Source: Bacteroidales bacterium (lineage in GTDB: Bacteria > Bacteroidota > Bacteroidia > Bacteroidales > UBA932). From it: DNA of 64,000 bases. This document shows, in pieces, positions 24,695 through 33,882 of this stretch. How positions within the stretch are numbered: position 1 is the first letter of the stretch; each line of letters begins with the position of its first letter. Under the pieces are notes generated by a model. It was not told where the DNA came from, searched no databases, and saw only the letters and a program-made list of their open reading frames with translations. Both the position numbers and the translations under genes were made by a program. The stretch is taken from NCBI GenBank assembly GCA_017560825.1, contig JAFZED010000068.1:1-64000 (forward strand). Reading direction: 5' to 3'.

Positions 24695-25643
24695 GCCATT
24701 CGAGCACCCGTTCTCTGTCGGTCTCGGAAGCCTCGCTCAGCGAATTTATGCAGCCGAACATATATCCCTTTCCATTGCCGTAGGCCTTGATTTTTCTTTC
24801 TATATGCCTTCGGCCTTTTGATGGCATAAGGAATATGGCTTTGTCCTCTGGTGAAACCACGATGCATCTGCCTTCTTGTACCTGGCTGAGGTAGAACAGT
24901 TCCTGGGAGTTGAACTGGTCCTCGTGGCGGAACCGATGTTGTATGTTTCTGATTATCAGGTCTTCGTGCCTACTGAAAAAGTCTTCAAAAAAGCTTTTCC
25001 TAAGTGCCCTCGGGGTGTGGCTGAGGTAAAGGAATCTGTTTCCTCCTCCCAGAATGTCCAAGGCCTTTACCATCGAGTGCTTGAAACTGATTCTCTTACG
25101 TCCTTTCCTTCGCGGTTTTATGGCCCACAGCAGTCTGGCTGTCAGAGTGCTGTACCAATCTGCATAAACGACAGTACTGTCTCCCCGGAAAAAATCTTCC
25201 GGAGTCAGAGGTGCTGTGATGAAGAAGTCGTCATTCATCAGGATGAAATGCTCGCTCAGGCCGGGGATACGCCAAATCATCGTCTCTATCGCCCTTGAGT
25301 TGAATGTAGGCAGGAAGTCCACATATCCCTTGAATATGTCTTCGTGGCTGACGATGTTCATAGGAATATGCCCCTGCGGGAAAAGAGTGCTTATATATTC
25401 CTCCAGCTGCGGGTCCTGGCCGTCTGTGACGATATGGATGGTGCGGATGAATGGGGCGTAGCGGTTGATTGAAGCTACGCAGTGGCGGATTTCGCCCATA
25501 TCGCTGAATCTCGCCTTTCCTGCGACGTCGGACCTTGTGTCTTCCTGATCCGAGGTGATGTGGGCCTTGAGCTTAGCCCTGTGAACGGGGTCATTGCCGT
25601 CCACCCACGGCAGGACTATGTCAATAGGAAAATCAGGCGGCAT
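24666..25643 (-). CDS. Stealth-family capsular polysaccharide phosphotransferase
   Basis: 325 residues from ATG 25643; a TTG at 25688 would add 15 residues and overlap hutU by 8 bases. The four Stealth blocks are visible in order: IDIVLPWVDGNDP at the N-terminus, then RFSDMGEIRHCVASINRYAP with IHIVTDGQDPQ, FNSRAIETMIWRIPGLSEHF with LMNDDFF (the DD pair), and FRHEDQFNSQELFYL toward the end. These enzymes transfer sugar-1-phosphate from a nucleotide sugar to a growing capsule or teichoic-type chain in the cytoplasm. Together with the convergent wzi gene it forms a small capsule pair inside the hut cluster. The ATG at 25643 lies within the hutU terminator hairpin, so its translation could be affected by that fold. 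Confidence 0.85.
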   Translation of the reverse strand: MPPDFPIDIVLPWVDGNDPVHRAKLKAHITSDQEDTRSDVAGKARFSDMGEIRHCVASINRYAPFIRTIHIVTDGQDPQLEEYISTLFPQGHIPMNIVSHEDIFKGYVDFLPTFNSRAIETMIWRIPGLSEHFILMNDDFFITAPLTPEDFFRGDSTVVYADWYSTLTARLLWAIKPRRKGRKRISFKHSMVKALDILGGGNRFLYLSHTPRALRKSFFEDFFSRHEDLIIRNIQHRFRHEDQFNSQELFYLSQVQEGRCIVVSPEDKAIFLMPSKGRRHIERKIKAYGNGKGYMFGCINSLSEASETDRERVLEWLKDCVNRNA

Positions 25644-25658
25644 TTTGCTGCCGCCTGA
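25633..25658 (-). terminator. hairpin after hutU
   Basis: 10-bp stem (25633-25642 with 25649-25658), followed on the minus strand by TTTTCC. It lies 22 bases after the hutU stop and includes the likely ATG of the Stealth gene in its loop side. Confidence 0.55.
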
Positions 25659-25680
25659 TATGTCTATATTAGGGTTATTG

Positions 25681-27705
25681 TTATTCAAGGGCTTTCAGGA
25701 TGGTTTCTTCGTCTGCGTAGTTTGGAAGGGTAACCTTCAGGCCAGGAGTGCGCTCCATTTCACGTTTGATTGCGAAGACTGCACCTTCGTTGCGTGCCCA
25801 GCTGCGGCGTGCGATTCCGTTGTTCACGTCCCACAGAAGCATTTCGCGGATGTGTCTGTCAGAGTCTTCCGAACCGTCGATAACCATACCGAATCCTCCG
25901 TTCATAACCTCGCCCCAGCCGACTCCGCCGCCGTTGTGGATCGACACCCAGGTTGCGCCGCGGAAACCGTCTCCGATGACGTTGTGGACCGCCATATCTG
26001 CACAGAACTGTGAACCGTCGTAGATGTTGGAAGTCTCGCGGAACGGTGAGTCTGTACCTGAAACATCGTGGTGGTCACGTCCCAGGACTATCGGAGCTGT
26101 GATCTCACCCTTCTTGATGGCCTCGTTGAATGCAAGGGCTATCTTGGTGCGGCCTTCGCAGTCTGCGTAAAGGATACGGGCCTGTGAACCTACCACGAGG
26201 TTGTTTCTGCCTGCCTCTTCAATCCAGCGGATGTTGTCCAGCATCTGACCCTGGATCTCTTCAGGAGACTCCTTCATAATCTCTCTGAGCACATTGGCAG
26301 CGATTGCGTCTGACTTTGCAAGATCCTCAGGATCCTCGGACATACAAACCCATCTGAAAGGTCCGAATCCGTAGTCGAAGAATAGAGGACCCATAATGTC
26401 CTGGACGTATGACGGGTAACGGAACTTGCCGTTCTCCAGAAGCACGTCGGCTCCGGCGCGTGACGCCTCAAGAAGGAAGGCATTGCCATAGTCAAAGAAG
26501 TACATTCCCTTGTCAGCGAGTCTGTTGACTGCTGCTGCGTGTCTGCGGAGAGACTCCTGTACGCACTCTTTGAATCTCTCAGGCTCCTCGGCCATCATCC
26601 TGTTGGACTCTTCATAGCTGTAGCCGACAGGGTAGTAGCCGCCTGCCCAAGGGTTGTGGAGGGAAGTCTGGTCTGAACCGAGGTCTACGTGGATGTCCTC
26701 ATCTGCAAGTCTTTCCCAGAGGTCCACTACGTTGCCCTGGTAGGCTATTGAGACTACTTCTTTCTCCTCAACTGCCTTTCTTATGCGCGGGATGAGTACG
26801 TCGAGGTCGTCGTGGATCTCGTCCACCCAGCCCTGGTCGTGTCTCTTGTGGGCTGCGTGAGGATTTACCTCGGCGCACACACTTACTACTCCTGAGATGA
26901 CACCTGCCTTAGGCTGTGCTCCTGACATTCCTCCGAGTCCGGCAGTCACGAAGAGCATTCCCTTCATATTTTCCTCAGTGCCGGCAAGGCCGCGGGCCTT
27001 GAGCTGCTTGCGGGCTGCGTTCATTACTGTGATGGTGGTGCCGTGCACGATACCCTGAGGTCCGATGTACATATATGATCCTGCTGTCATCTGGCCGTAC
27101 TGGGACACTCCGAGGGCGTTGAATTTCTCCCAATGGTCTGGTTTTGAGTAGTTTGGAATCACCATTCCGTTGGTCACAATCACGCGTGGGGCATCCTTGT
27201 GGCTTGGGAAAAGTCCAAGAGGATGACCCGAGTACATCACAAGTGTCTGCTCGTCTGTCATTGTGGCAAGGTACTGCATTACAAGACGATACTGTGCCCA
27301 GTTCTGGAACACGGCGCCGTTTCCTCCGTAGGTGATCAGTTCGTGAGGATGCTGTGCAACGCGATAGTCGAGGTTGTTCTGGATCATCGCCATAATCGCT
27401 GCCGCCTGCCTTGATTTTGCAGGGTACTCGTCGATCGGACGTGCGTACATCGGGTAGTCAGGACGGAAACGGTACATATATATACGTCCATAGTCCTTCA
27501 GTTCCTGTGCGAATTCCTTCGCGAGAGTCGCGTGATGCTCCTGAGGGAAGTAGCGGAGTGCGTTCTTTATCGCCAGCACCTTCTCTTCCGCGCTGAGGAT
27601 CTCCTTGCGCTTGGGAGCGTGATTTATAGTCGTGTCGTACGGCTTCGGCTCCGGCAGCACTGCCGGAATGCCAGCCAATATATCTTCCTGAAACTTAGTC
27701 TGCAT
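25681..27705 (-). CDS. hutU: urocanate hydratase
   Basis: 674 residues; adds water to urocanate to give 4-imidazolone-5-propanoate, using tightly bound NAD+. It is longer than the proteobacterial form (about 555) but like other Bacteroidetes versions. Visible marks: YGGNGAVFQNWAQYRLVMQYL, MYSGHPLGLFPS, MTAGSYMYIGPQGIVHGTT, the glycine-rich VTAGLGGMSGAQPKA for NAD binding, and GGGVGWGEVMNGGFGMVIDG toward the C-terminus. Start at 27705 is the only good ATG. It lies 79 bases after ftcD with a hairpin between, so the two are probably one unit with partial separation. Confidence 0.95.
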   Translation of the reverse strand: MQTKFQEDILAGIPAVLPEPKPYDTTINHAPKRKEILSAEEKVLAIKNALRYFPQEHHATLAKEFAQELKDYGRIYMYRFRPDYPMYARPIDEYPAKSRQAAAIMAMIQNNLDYRVAQHPHELITYGGNGAVFQNWAQYRLVMQYLATMTDEQTLVMYSGHPLGLFPSHKDAPRVIVTNGMVIPNYSKPDHWEKFNALGVSQYGQMTAGSYMYIGPQGIVHGTTITVMNAARKQLKARGLAGTEENMKGMLFVTAGLGGMSGAQPKAGVISGVVSVCAEVNPHAAHKRHDQGWVDEIHDDLDVLIPRIRKAVEEKEVVSIAYQGNVVDLWERLADEDIHVDLGSDQTSLHNPWAGGYYPVGYSYEESNRMMAEEPERFKECVQESLRRHAAAVNRLADKGMYFFDYGNAFLLEASRAGADVLLENGKFRYPSYVQDIMGPLFFDYGFGPFRWVCMSEDPEDLAKSDAIAANVLREIMKESPEEIQGQMLDNIRWIEEAGRNNLVVGSQARILYADCEGRTKIALAFNEAIKKGEITAPIVLGRDHHDVSGTDSPFRETSNIYDGSQFCADMAVHNVIGDGFRGATWVSIHNGGGVGWGEVMNGGFGMVIDGSEDSDRHIREMLLWDVNNGIARRSWARNEGAVFAIKREMERTPGLKVTLPNYADEETILKALE

Positions 27706-27735
27706 TTCAATGTCTTGATTATCAATTTGTTATGT

Positions 27736-27769
27736 TGAATCACCTGCTCCATCTGCCGCAGGTGATTCA
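27736..27769 (-). terminator. intercistronic hairpin between ftcD and hutU
   Basis: Perfect 12-bp stem (27736-27747 with 27758-27769) with a 10-base loop. There is no T-run on either strand, so mRNA stability or partial termination is more likely than full termination. Confidence 0.4.
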
Positions 27770-27784
27770 GTGTAAGTCGCTGAT

Positions 27785-29491
27785 TTATTGGATCTTGCTG
27801 TTCACTATTGCGAGCACTTCGGCCTCTTCGGCTACGGCCTTCGCGGCGATTTCAGCCGCTTCGGCGCAGAGCCTTTCGGCTGCCGCCCTGTCTGCAAGTC
27901 CTGCTGCGTTGATCTTGACGTTGAGCTGGGCTCCGAGGACTGCAGAACGTGCTGCGAGTGCTCCCACTCCGGCGTCTGAAACGGAGTTAGGGTTGCCTTC
28001 TTCCGCCATAGCTCTGATGAGAGGGAATGTTGCGTAGGCTGCCTTCATTGTCTTGAGAGGAACCTCTGTTGCGTAGAGGGTGGCTGCTTCCATTGCTTCT
28101 GCACGAGCTGCCTTCTCTTCGTCAGATCCCTTAGGCATTCCGATGGCTGCCATAATCTTGTTGAATGCAGCAGTGTCTTCGTCCACGAGGGCTACGAGCT
28201 CCTTGAGAGAAGCCTGGCCCTGCTCTGCCCAGTCAGAGAACTCCTTCCAGCGTGCGTCCCAGCCCGGCTTGTGTGACGAGAGGTTGGCTACCATTGTTCC
28301 GAGTGCAGCTGCGAGTGCTCCCATATATGCTGAGATCGATCCGCCGCCCGGGGCAGGGGATTCTGATGCTGTCTCGTATGCAAAGTCCTTGCAGGTCATA
28401 CGCACGAGTCTTTCGCGTGCTGCGGCCTCTTCTTCGCTTTCGATAAGGTACTCGATAACTTTTTCTGCGGGGTTGAAAGGCTTGAGGTCATCAAGTCCCA
28501 TAGACTTGACAGCGATCTTGATGATCTCTTCTTCTGCGATACCGCAGGAGCGCTGCTGTTTTGCAAGGTAATATTTGCCGGCTTCGATGAGGGTGCGTTT
28601 AGGTACAAGACCTACAATCTCGGCTCCGGTCACACGTACACCTCTTTCAGCAGCTGCTCTGCACACTTCGTCAAATGCAACGTGAAGAGGAGTTGTGTTG
28701 ATGTCTGTGATGTTCATTGACACCTGTGCGATGCCGTATTCGTCGATGAACCAGCCGATTGCCTTGCAGCCTTTCAGTGTGCCGGGGATCATTACGTTCT
28801 TTCCGTTCTCGTCCTTGACGATCTTGCCTGTGATAGGGTTGCCTTCTCTCTTCGGACGGCCTTTCTCACGGACGTCGAATGCAATGGCGTTTGCACGGCG
28901 GGTAGATGTGGTGTTCAGGTTGTAGTTTACTGCGATAAGGAAGTCGCGGGCTCCGACGTTTGTCGCGCCAGCCTGGGCTGCTCTCTCGGTGTAGTGGCCC
29001 GGGCCGAAGTCCGGCTGTCTGTCAGGGTCTGACATCTTCTCAGGAAGGGCTTCATACTCTCCTGCGCGGCACACTGCAAGGTTCTTGCGCTCTGGCTTCT
29101 GAGCAGCGGATTCGTAGCAGTAGCAAGGAATCTCAAGTTCGTTGTAGATGCGCTCTGCAAGTTTGCGGGCCATCTCTGCACACTCCTGGAGGGTCACTCC
29201 TGAAATAGGGATGAGCGGAAGCACGTCTGTTGCTCCCGAGCGTGGATGAGCTCCGTGATGCTGACGCATATCTATGACTTCGCCGGCTTTCTTTACTCCC
29301 TGGAAAGCTGCTTCAAGAACAGCCTCCGGACTACCCACGAAGGTCACTACCGTGCGGTTTGTTGCTTCACCCGGATCTACGTCCAATACCTTCACTCCAC
29401 CTGCTTTTTCGATTGCATTGACAATCGAGTCGATTACTTCCCTGTTGCGGCCCTCACTGAAATTAGGCACGCACTCGATGATTCTTTCCAT
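27785..29491 (-). CDS. ftcD: bifunctional glutamate formimidoyltransferase / formimino-THF cyclodeaminase
   Basis: 568 residues. Residues 1-~325 are the formiminotransferase: ECVPNFSEGRNREV at the start, DVDPGEATNRTVVTFVG, QHHGAHPRSGATDVLPLIP, and TNVGARDFLIAVNYNLNT. Residues ~365-560 are the helical cyclodeaminase: SPAPGGGSISAYMGALAAAL and a Glu/Ala-rich bundle. The enzyme moves the formimino group from N-formimino-glutamate to tetrahydrofolate and then releases ammonia to give 5,10-methenyl-THF. The two activities are fused as in animals and many Bacteroidetes. glyA lies 148 bases upstream on the same strand but behind its own terminator, so coregulation is possible rather than shown. Confidence 0.93.
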   Translation of the reverse strand: MERIIECVPNFSEGRNREVIDSIVNAIEKAGGVKVLDVDPGEATNRTVVTFVGSPEAVLEAAFQGVKKAGEVIDMRQHHGAHPRSGATDVLPLIPISGVTLQECAEMARKLAERIYNELEIPCYCYESAAQKPERKNLAVCRAGEYEALPEKMSDPDRQPDFGPGHYTERAAQAGATNVGARDFLIAVNYNLNTTSTRRANAIAFDVREKGRPKREGNPITGKIVKDENGKNVMIPGTLKGCKAIGWFIDEYGIAQVSMNITDINTTPLHVAFDEVCRAAAERGVRVTGAEIVGLVPKRTLIEAGKYYLAKQQRSCGIAEEEIIKIAVKSMGLDDLKPFNPAEKVIEYLIESEEEAAARERLVRMTCKDFAYETASESPAPGGGSISAYMGALAAALGTMVANLSSHKPGWDARWKEFSDWAEQGQASLKELVALVDEDTAAFNKIMAAIGMPKGSDEEKAARAEAMEAATLYATEVPLKTMKAAYATFPLIRAMAEEGNPNSVSDAGVGALAARSAVLGAQLNVKINAAGLADRAAAERLCAEAAEIAAKAVAEEAEVLAIVNSKIQ

Positions 29492-29588
29492 ATATCAGTA
29501 TATAGTTTTATGATTTTCTTGAAATAACCTTTAAAGTTATGCTTTTTCCGTAAATTAACAAAGAGCATCCAGGCACTTTCCAATCAAA

Positions 29589-29617
29589 AAAGGAACGACT
29601 GCACCAGTCGTTCCTTT
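29589..29617 (-). terminator. terminator of glyA
   Basis: 12-bp stem (29589-29600 with 29606-29617), 5-base loop, and a T-run on the minus strand (complement of AAAAAA). Confidence 0.8.
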
Positions 29618-29639
29618 CACTCGTTATGATGTTGTGCTG

Positions 29640-30968
29640 TTAGTAGCGGTTCAGAGGCATACCGTTGGTCTTCATACGCACCATCTTTCTTACGTTTGCA
29701 AGTACCTCCTCGTACTCCTCGCGGCCTTCTTCTGTCTTGCCTGCGATAAGGTCAAGATGGGCTGCTGCATTTGCAAGTACCTGGTCAATGAGGTTGACGA
29801 TGAATTCCATATCCTTCTCCACGAAGCCTCTTGATGTGATGGCCGGAGTTCCCACGCGGATTCCTGATGTCTGGAACGGAGTGCGTGAGTCAAATGGAAC
29901 CATATTCTTGTTTACTGTGATGTCTGCCTTTCCGAGCTCCTTCTCTGCAACCTTACCTGTGAGTTCAGGGAACTTGGTGCGGAGGTCGATGAGCATAAGA
30001 TGGTTGTCTGTGCCGCCAGAAACGAGCTTGTAGCCGCGTGAAGCGAATGCCTCAGCCATTGCTGCAGCGTTTGACACTACCTGCTTCTGGTACTCCTTGA
30101 ACTCAGGCTGGAGAGCTTCATAGAATGAAACAGCCTTAGCTGCAATGCAGTGCTCGAGCGGACCACCCTGTACGCCCGGGAATACGCTTGAGTTCAGGAT
30201 CTGGGACATCTTCTTTACGACGCCCTTCGGAGTTGTGAGACCCCAAGGGTTGTCGAAGTCCTTGCCCATAAGGATGATACCTCCACGTGGACCGCGAAGG
30301 GTCTTGTGGGTAGTGGATGTCACGATGTGTGCGTACTTCACAGGGTTGCTGAGAAGTCCTGCTGCAATAAGACCTGCAGTGTGAGCCATATCGATCCAGA
30401 GGATTGCACCCACCTTGTCAGCTATCTCACGCATTCTTGCATAGTCCCACTCTCTTGAGTAAGCGGACGCGCCACCGATGATGAGCTTTGGCTTGAATTC
30501 GAGTGCCCTCTGCTCCATCTGCTCGTAGTCGATCATTCCTGTAGCCTCGCTCAGACCGTAAGCTACAGCGTTGTACAGGATACCTGACATATTCACAGGT
30601 GATCCGTGAGTAAGGTGTCCGCCGTGTGCGAGATCAAGTCCCATAAAGGTCTCTCCCGGCTTGATGCAAGCCATCATTACCGCCATATTGGCCTGAGCAC
30701 CTGAGTGCGGCTGCACGTTGGCATATTCAGCCTCATAAAGTTCGCAAAGGCGGTCGATAGCGAGCTGCTCGATCTGGTCAACCACCTCACATCCGCCATA
30801 ATATCTTGCTCCAGGGTAACCTTCCGCATACTTGTTTGTACAGATTGAGCCAAGAGCGGTGAGTACCTGCTGGCTTACGTAGTTTTCAGATGCGATAAGT
30901 TCGATGCCCGAAGTCTGTCTTTCCTCTTCCTTCTTGATGAGATTGAAAATCTGGAGATCCTGTTTCAT
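29640..30968 (-). CDS. glyA: serine hydroxymethyltransferase
   Basis: 442 residues from ATG 30968; the frame is open 10 codons further but [11 protein letters not shown] is the expected N-terminus. PLP enzyme interconverting serine and glycine with transfer of a one-carbon unit to THF. Marks: [40 protein letters not shown], and [14 protein letters not shown], in which the Lys binds PLP. Being next to ftcD puts two THF-charging enzymes together, although the terminator after glyA suggests a separate transcript. Confidence 0.95.
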   Translation of the reverse strand: MKQDLQIFNLIKKEEERQTSGIELIASENYVSQQVLTALGSICTNKYAEGYPGARYYGGCEVVDQIEQLAIDRLCELYEAEYANVQPHSGAQANMAVMMACIKPGETFMGLDLAHGGHLTHGSPVNMSGILYNAVAYGLSEATGMIDYEQMEQRALEFKPKLIIGGASAYSREWDYARMREIADKVGAILWIDMAHTAGLIAAGLLSNPVKYAHIVTSTTHKTLRGPRGGIILMGKDFDNPWGLTTPKGVVKKMSQILNSSVFPGVQGGPLEHCIAAKAVSFYEALQPEFKEYQKQVVSNAAAMAEAFASRGYKLVSGGTDNHLMLIDLRTKFPELTGKVAEKELGKADITVNKNMVPFDSRTPFQTSGIRVGTPAITSRGFVEKDMEFIVNLIDQVLANAAAHLDLIAGKTEEGREEYEEVLANVRKMVRMKTNGMPLNRY

Positions 30969-31022
30969 AGCTTGCGTATTACATTTATAGAAACGCAAAA
31001 TTACTCATTTTTTTATTTTTAC

Positions 31023-31030
31023 TACCTTTG
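31023..31030 (+). promoter_or_regulatory. -7 box of the TrmH-family gene
   Basis: TACCTTTG ends 23 bases before ATG 31054, preceded by a T-rich tract. It falls before the upstream GTG/ATG choice and supports the ATG at 31054. Confidence 0.5.
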
Positions 31031-31053
31031 TGTTGAAAACTTTTTATCATTCT

Positions 31054-31593
31054 ATGGGCAATCGAAAGCTTTTAAATATTGAATTAGGGCGCGTCTCGGT
31101 GCAGGAGTACAAGGAACTTCCTGACTCTGGCGTAGTTATAGTCCTTGATAATGTCCGCAGCGCTCACAATGTGGGGTCGGCCTTCAGGACAGCGGATTCC
31201 TTCAAGATCGACAAGGTGTGGCTGTGTGGAATATGTGCAGTGCCGCCGTCGGCAGAGATCCACAAGTCGGCCCTCGGTGCGGAGGACAGCGTCGAGTGGG
31301 AGCACGTGGACGACACAATGGAGGCGGTTACCCGCCTGAAGGAGCAGGGATATACCATCGTCAGCATCGAACAGACGGCAAAATCAGTGATGCTCGACAG
31401 ATTCACCCCCGAAAAGGGAAAGAAATATGCCCTTATATTCGGAAACGAGGTCTCTGGCGTAGCTCAGGATGTTGTGGACGCCTCTGATTTTTCTCTGGAG
31501 GTGCCACAGTTCGGAACCAAGCATTCGCTCAATGTGTCAGTTACCGTGGGCGTCATTCTCTGGCATTTCCGTCTTGCTTTCCTGCAAGGCTGA
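31054..31593 (+). CDS. TrmH/SpoU-family RNA 2'-O-methyltransferase
   Basis: 179 residues from ATG 31054 (an in-frame GTG at 31030 lies at the -7 box and is unlikely). A SPOUT knotted methyltransferase: motif 1 VIVLDNVRSAHNVGSAFRTAD with the catalytic Arg, motif 2 YALIFGNEVSGVAQDVVD, motif 3 EVPQFGTKHSLNVSVTVGVILW. It uses S-adenosylmethionine to methylate a ribose in tRNA or rRNA. It lacks the N-terminal RNA-binding extension of RlmB, so a tRNA target is more likely; the exact site cannot be told. Its last 41 bases overlap the convergent pbpC. Confidence 0.88.
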   Translation: MGNRKLLNIELGRVSVQEYKELPDSGVVIVLDNVRSAHNVGSAFRTADSFKIDKVWLCGICAVPPSAEIHKSALGAEDSVEWEHVDDTMEAVTRLKEQGYTIVSIEQTAKSVMLDRFTPEKGKKYALIFGNEVSGVAQDVVDASDFSLEVPQFGTKHSLNVSVTVGVILWHFRLAFLQG

Positions 31594-33880
31594 TGACGAA
31601 TCCGACAGAAATCTGATTTCCGCTGCCGTCCACGGCAGTCATACTGTGATGTCCTTCTGACGGCCTCAAGGTCAGCTGGTGGATGTGCTTGGTAGAACCT
31701 ATAAAGCTATTGCCGAGGTGCCAGAAGACTTCAGAATCCGGGTCGCTGTGCGCCAAGTTGAAGACTACTTCTGCGTATGACCCGTCCATTTTCAGCGGAA
31801 GCAGGATACTGCTTCCGTTTTCCGGATATATGAACTCCATAGGAACGAACTCTCCGTTGTTTTTCTCCCCTGGTCTGAGAGGGGGCAGCGGCGTGTATTC
31901 GGGATGTTCCTGGCGGTAGTACCACTCCATTGCAGGGGGCAGCAGGAACAGACTCACCGCCTTGGAACCATTTGACGGGAACTGAGTTCTGAATGTGCCG
32001 TCTTCAGTTATATTTACGGTGCGGTGATATGGACAGGCTTCGCTCCTGACGGCATTCACAGGCAGATACAGGGTGTCGCATCTTTCGCAGTGCACGCCTT
32101 TCAGATGCCCTGAGTCAGGGCATACCTCTGCGGTTATATATTCCCCATAATCGGGAAAATCGAACCATCCGCCGTCATCCAGGAGATTGAATATATCGAA
32201 CATTACCGGTCCTGCCGTCCTTGCTCCGACCAGTCCGGCACTTCCTTCGCCATAGGCATTGCCCACCCACACGCCGACGGCGTACTGTGGGGTCACACCC
32301 ACTGCCCAGCCGTCGCGGAAACCGTAGCTTGTACCTGTCTTCCAGGCTACCTTCCTGACCGAAGATACCATTCTCCAGTCCATCTCATCCGGCCTGTTCA
32401 CGTCCTTGAGGGCGTCGAAAGTGTAATATAGGGCCATACGGTCTGTCAGAGGCCAGTCCTCAGGCTTCACCTCCCATTCGGAAAAGTCCCTGTCCTGATA
32501 GTACGCACTCATTGCCGCATATATCCTTGTCATATCTGCGAGGGTGCCTTCTGCGCCTCCGAGAATAAGTGAAAGTCCATAGTCTGAAGGCTCTCTTGAA
32601 AGAGTCGTCATCCCGGCCTCCTTTAGAAGGCTGTGGAATCTTGGCACTCCGAAACGCCTCAGCATATGTACAGACGGCACGTTCAGGCTTCTGGAAAGGG
32701 CCGTGGCTGCGGGTACTGCTCCGGAGAATTTCCTGTCGAAGTTCTGAGGTGAGAAACCTTCTATGTTCACAGGAATGTCAGGCAGCAGGGTATATGGCAG
32801 GATGTCTCCTTCCTGCATCAGGGCGCAGTAGAGCAGCGGTTTCAGGAGGCTGCCTGTGCTGCGTGGCGCGGAAGCTATGTCCACCTTGCTTCCTGGCCTC
32901 TCCGACGAGGCGTCAGCATTGCCGATATAGGCGATCGTCTCTCCTGTCCGGACATCCATCACCACTGCAGCCATATCCTTTATGCCTTGTGATCTGAATT
33001 CACGGTTCCATCTGTCGGTGATCTGTGCAACCCTTGTCTGCAAAGGATAAGATATGGACGTCTCGATGTGTTCTCCCTTGTGCTTAAGATGAATGCGGTC
33101 TGTCAGGTGTTCTGCGTGCTGCGGCAGCGGAAGGGGAGAGTCAGGAAGCGGTTCCTCGCAGGCGAGGGCAAAGGTTACGGAGTCTATTACCCCTTTGCTG
33201 CAGAGCCTTTCCAGCAGTCTGTCCCTCTTGAGTTTCAATGCTTCGCGGTTCTTGCCGGGGTGCATTGCCGAAGGAGCGTTCGGGAGCACAGCAAGCGTGG
33301 CGGCTTCGCTCCAGGACAGGTCTTCGGCAGACCTGCTGAAATACCTCCACGCTGCAGCCTCTATTCCGACTACATTGCCTCCGAAAGGTGCGTGGGCGGC
33401 ATACAGGGCAAGAATCTCGTCCTTGCTGTACCTCAGCTCCATTCTTGTCGCCAGTATGGCTTCAAGCATTTTCTGCCACAGGGTCCTTTCCTTCTGGCGG
33501 GACATTCTGGTGACCTGCATAGTGATCGTGCTTGCGCCGCTGACTACCTTGCCGGATGTTATGTTGTCTCTGGCTGCACGTGCCACGGCAAAGGGATTCA
33601 CTCCGGGATGCCACCTGAAGAAACGGTCCTCAAACTCGATGATGCAGACTTCGAATTTTTCAGGGACATTCTCGGAAGGGGGAAATCTCCATTGACCGTC
33701 GCTTGCAATCCTCGCTCCAAGGAGTTCTCCCTCCTGGCTTGTCACGACAGTGGAATAGGGGGCGTCCCGGAAAATATCCCTTGGCAGGCAGAAAAGATAT
33801 GCGGCAGCAAGAACGGCAAGGATGCAGACCCAAACGGTCTTCACCCTTGCCTTCCTGCTGTTTCTTGCCTGCTGTGACAT
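31553..33880 (-). CDS. pbpC: penicillin-binding protein 1C
   Basis: 775 residues from ATG 33880. One membrane segment (~residues 11-32), then a glycosyltransferase domain with the catalytic Glu in IEFEDRFFRWHPGVNP and SGASTITMQVTRM, then a transpeptidase with SLLK (active Ser, inside RSTGSLLKP), SLN and KTGTS, and a C-terminal beta domain ending GFVISLAG. It polymerises and may crosslink peptidoglycan. The ATG comes two bases after the stop of the alpha-2-macroglobulin gene, the same pair as yfhM-pbpC in enterobacteria, where both are thought to protect and repair a breached envelope. Confidence 0.92.
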   Translation of the reverse strand: MSQQARNSRKARVKTVWVCILAVLAAAYLFCLPRDIFRDAPYSTVVTSQEGELLGARIASDGQWRFPPSENVPEKFEVCIIEFEDRFFRWHPGVNPFAVARAARDNITSGKVVSGASTITMQVTRMSRQKERTLWQKMLEAILATRMELRYSKDEILALYAAHAPFGGNVVGIEAAAWRYFSRSAEDLSWSEAATLAVLPNAPSAMHPGKNREALKLKRDRLLERLCSKGVIDSVTFALACEEPLPDSPLPLPQHAEHLTDRIHLKHKGEHIETSISYPLQTRVAQITDRWNREFRSQGIKDMAAVVMDVRTGETIAYIGNADASSERPGSKVDIASAPRSTGSLLKPLLYCALMQEGDILPYTLLPDIPVNIEGFSPQNFDRKFSGAVPAATALSRSLNVPSVHMLRRFGVPRFHSLLKEAGMTTLSREPSDYGLSLILGGAEGTLADMTRIYAAMSAYYQDRDFSEWEVKPEDWPLTDRMALYYTFDALKDVNRPDEMDWRMVSSVRKVAWKTGTSYGFRDGWAVGVTPQYAVGVWVGNAYGEGSAGLVGARTAGPVMFDIFNLLDDGGWFDFPDYGEYITAEVCPDSGHLKGVHCERCDTLYLPVNAVRSEACPYHRTVNITEDGTFRTQFPSNGSKAVSLFLLPPAMEWYYRQEHPEYTPLPPLRPGEKNNGEFVPMEFIYPENGSSILLPLKMDGSYAEVVFNLAHSDPDSEVFWHLGNSFIGSTKHIHQLTLRPSEGHHSMTAVDGSGNQISVGFVISLAGKQDGNARE

Positions 33881-33882
33881 AA

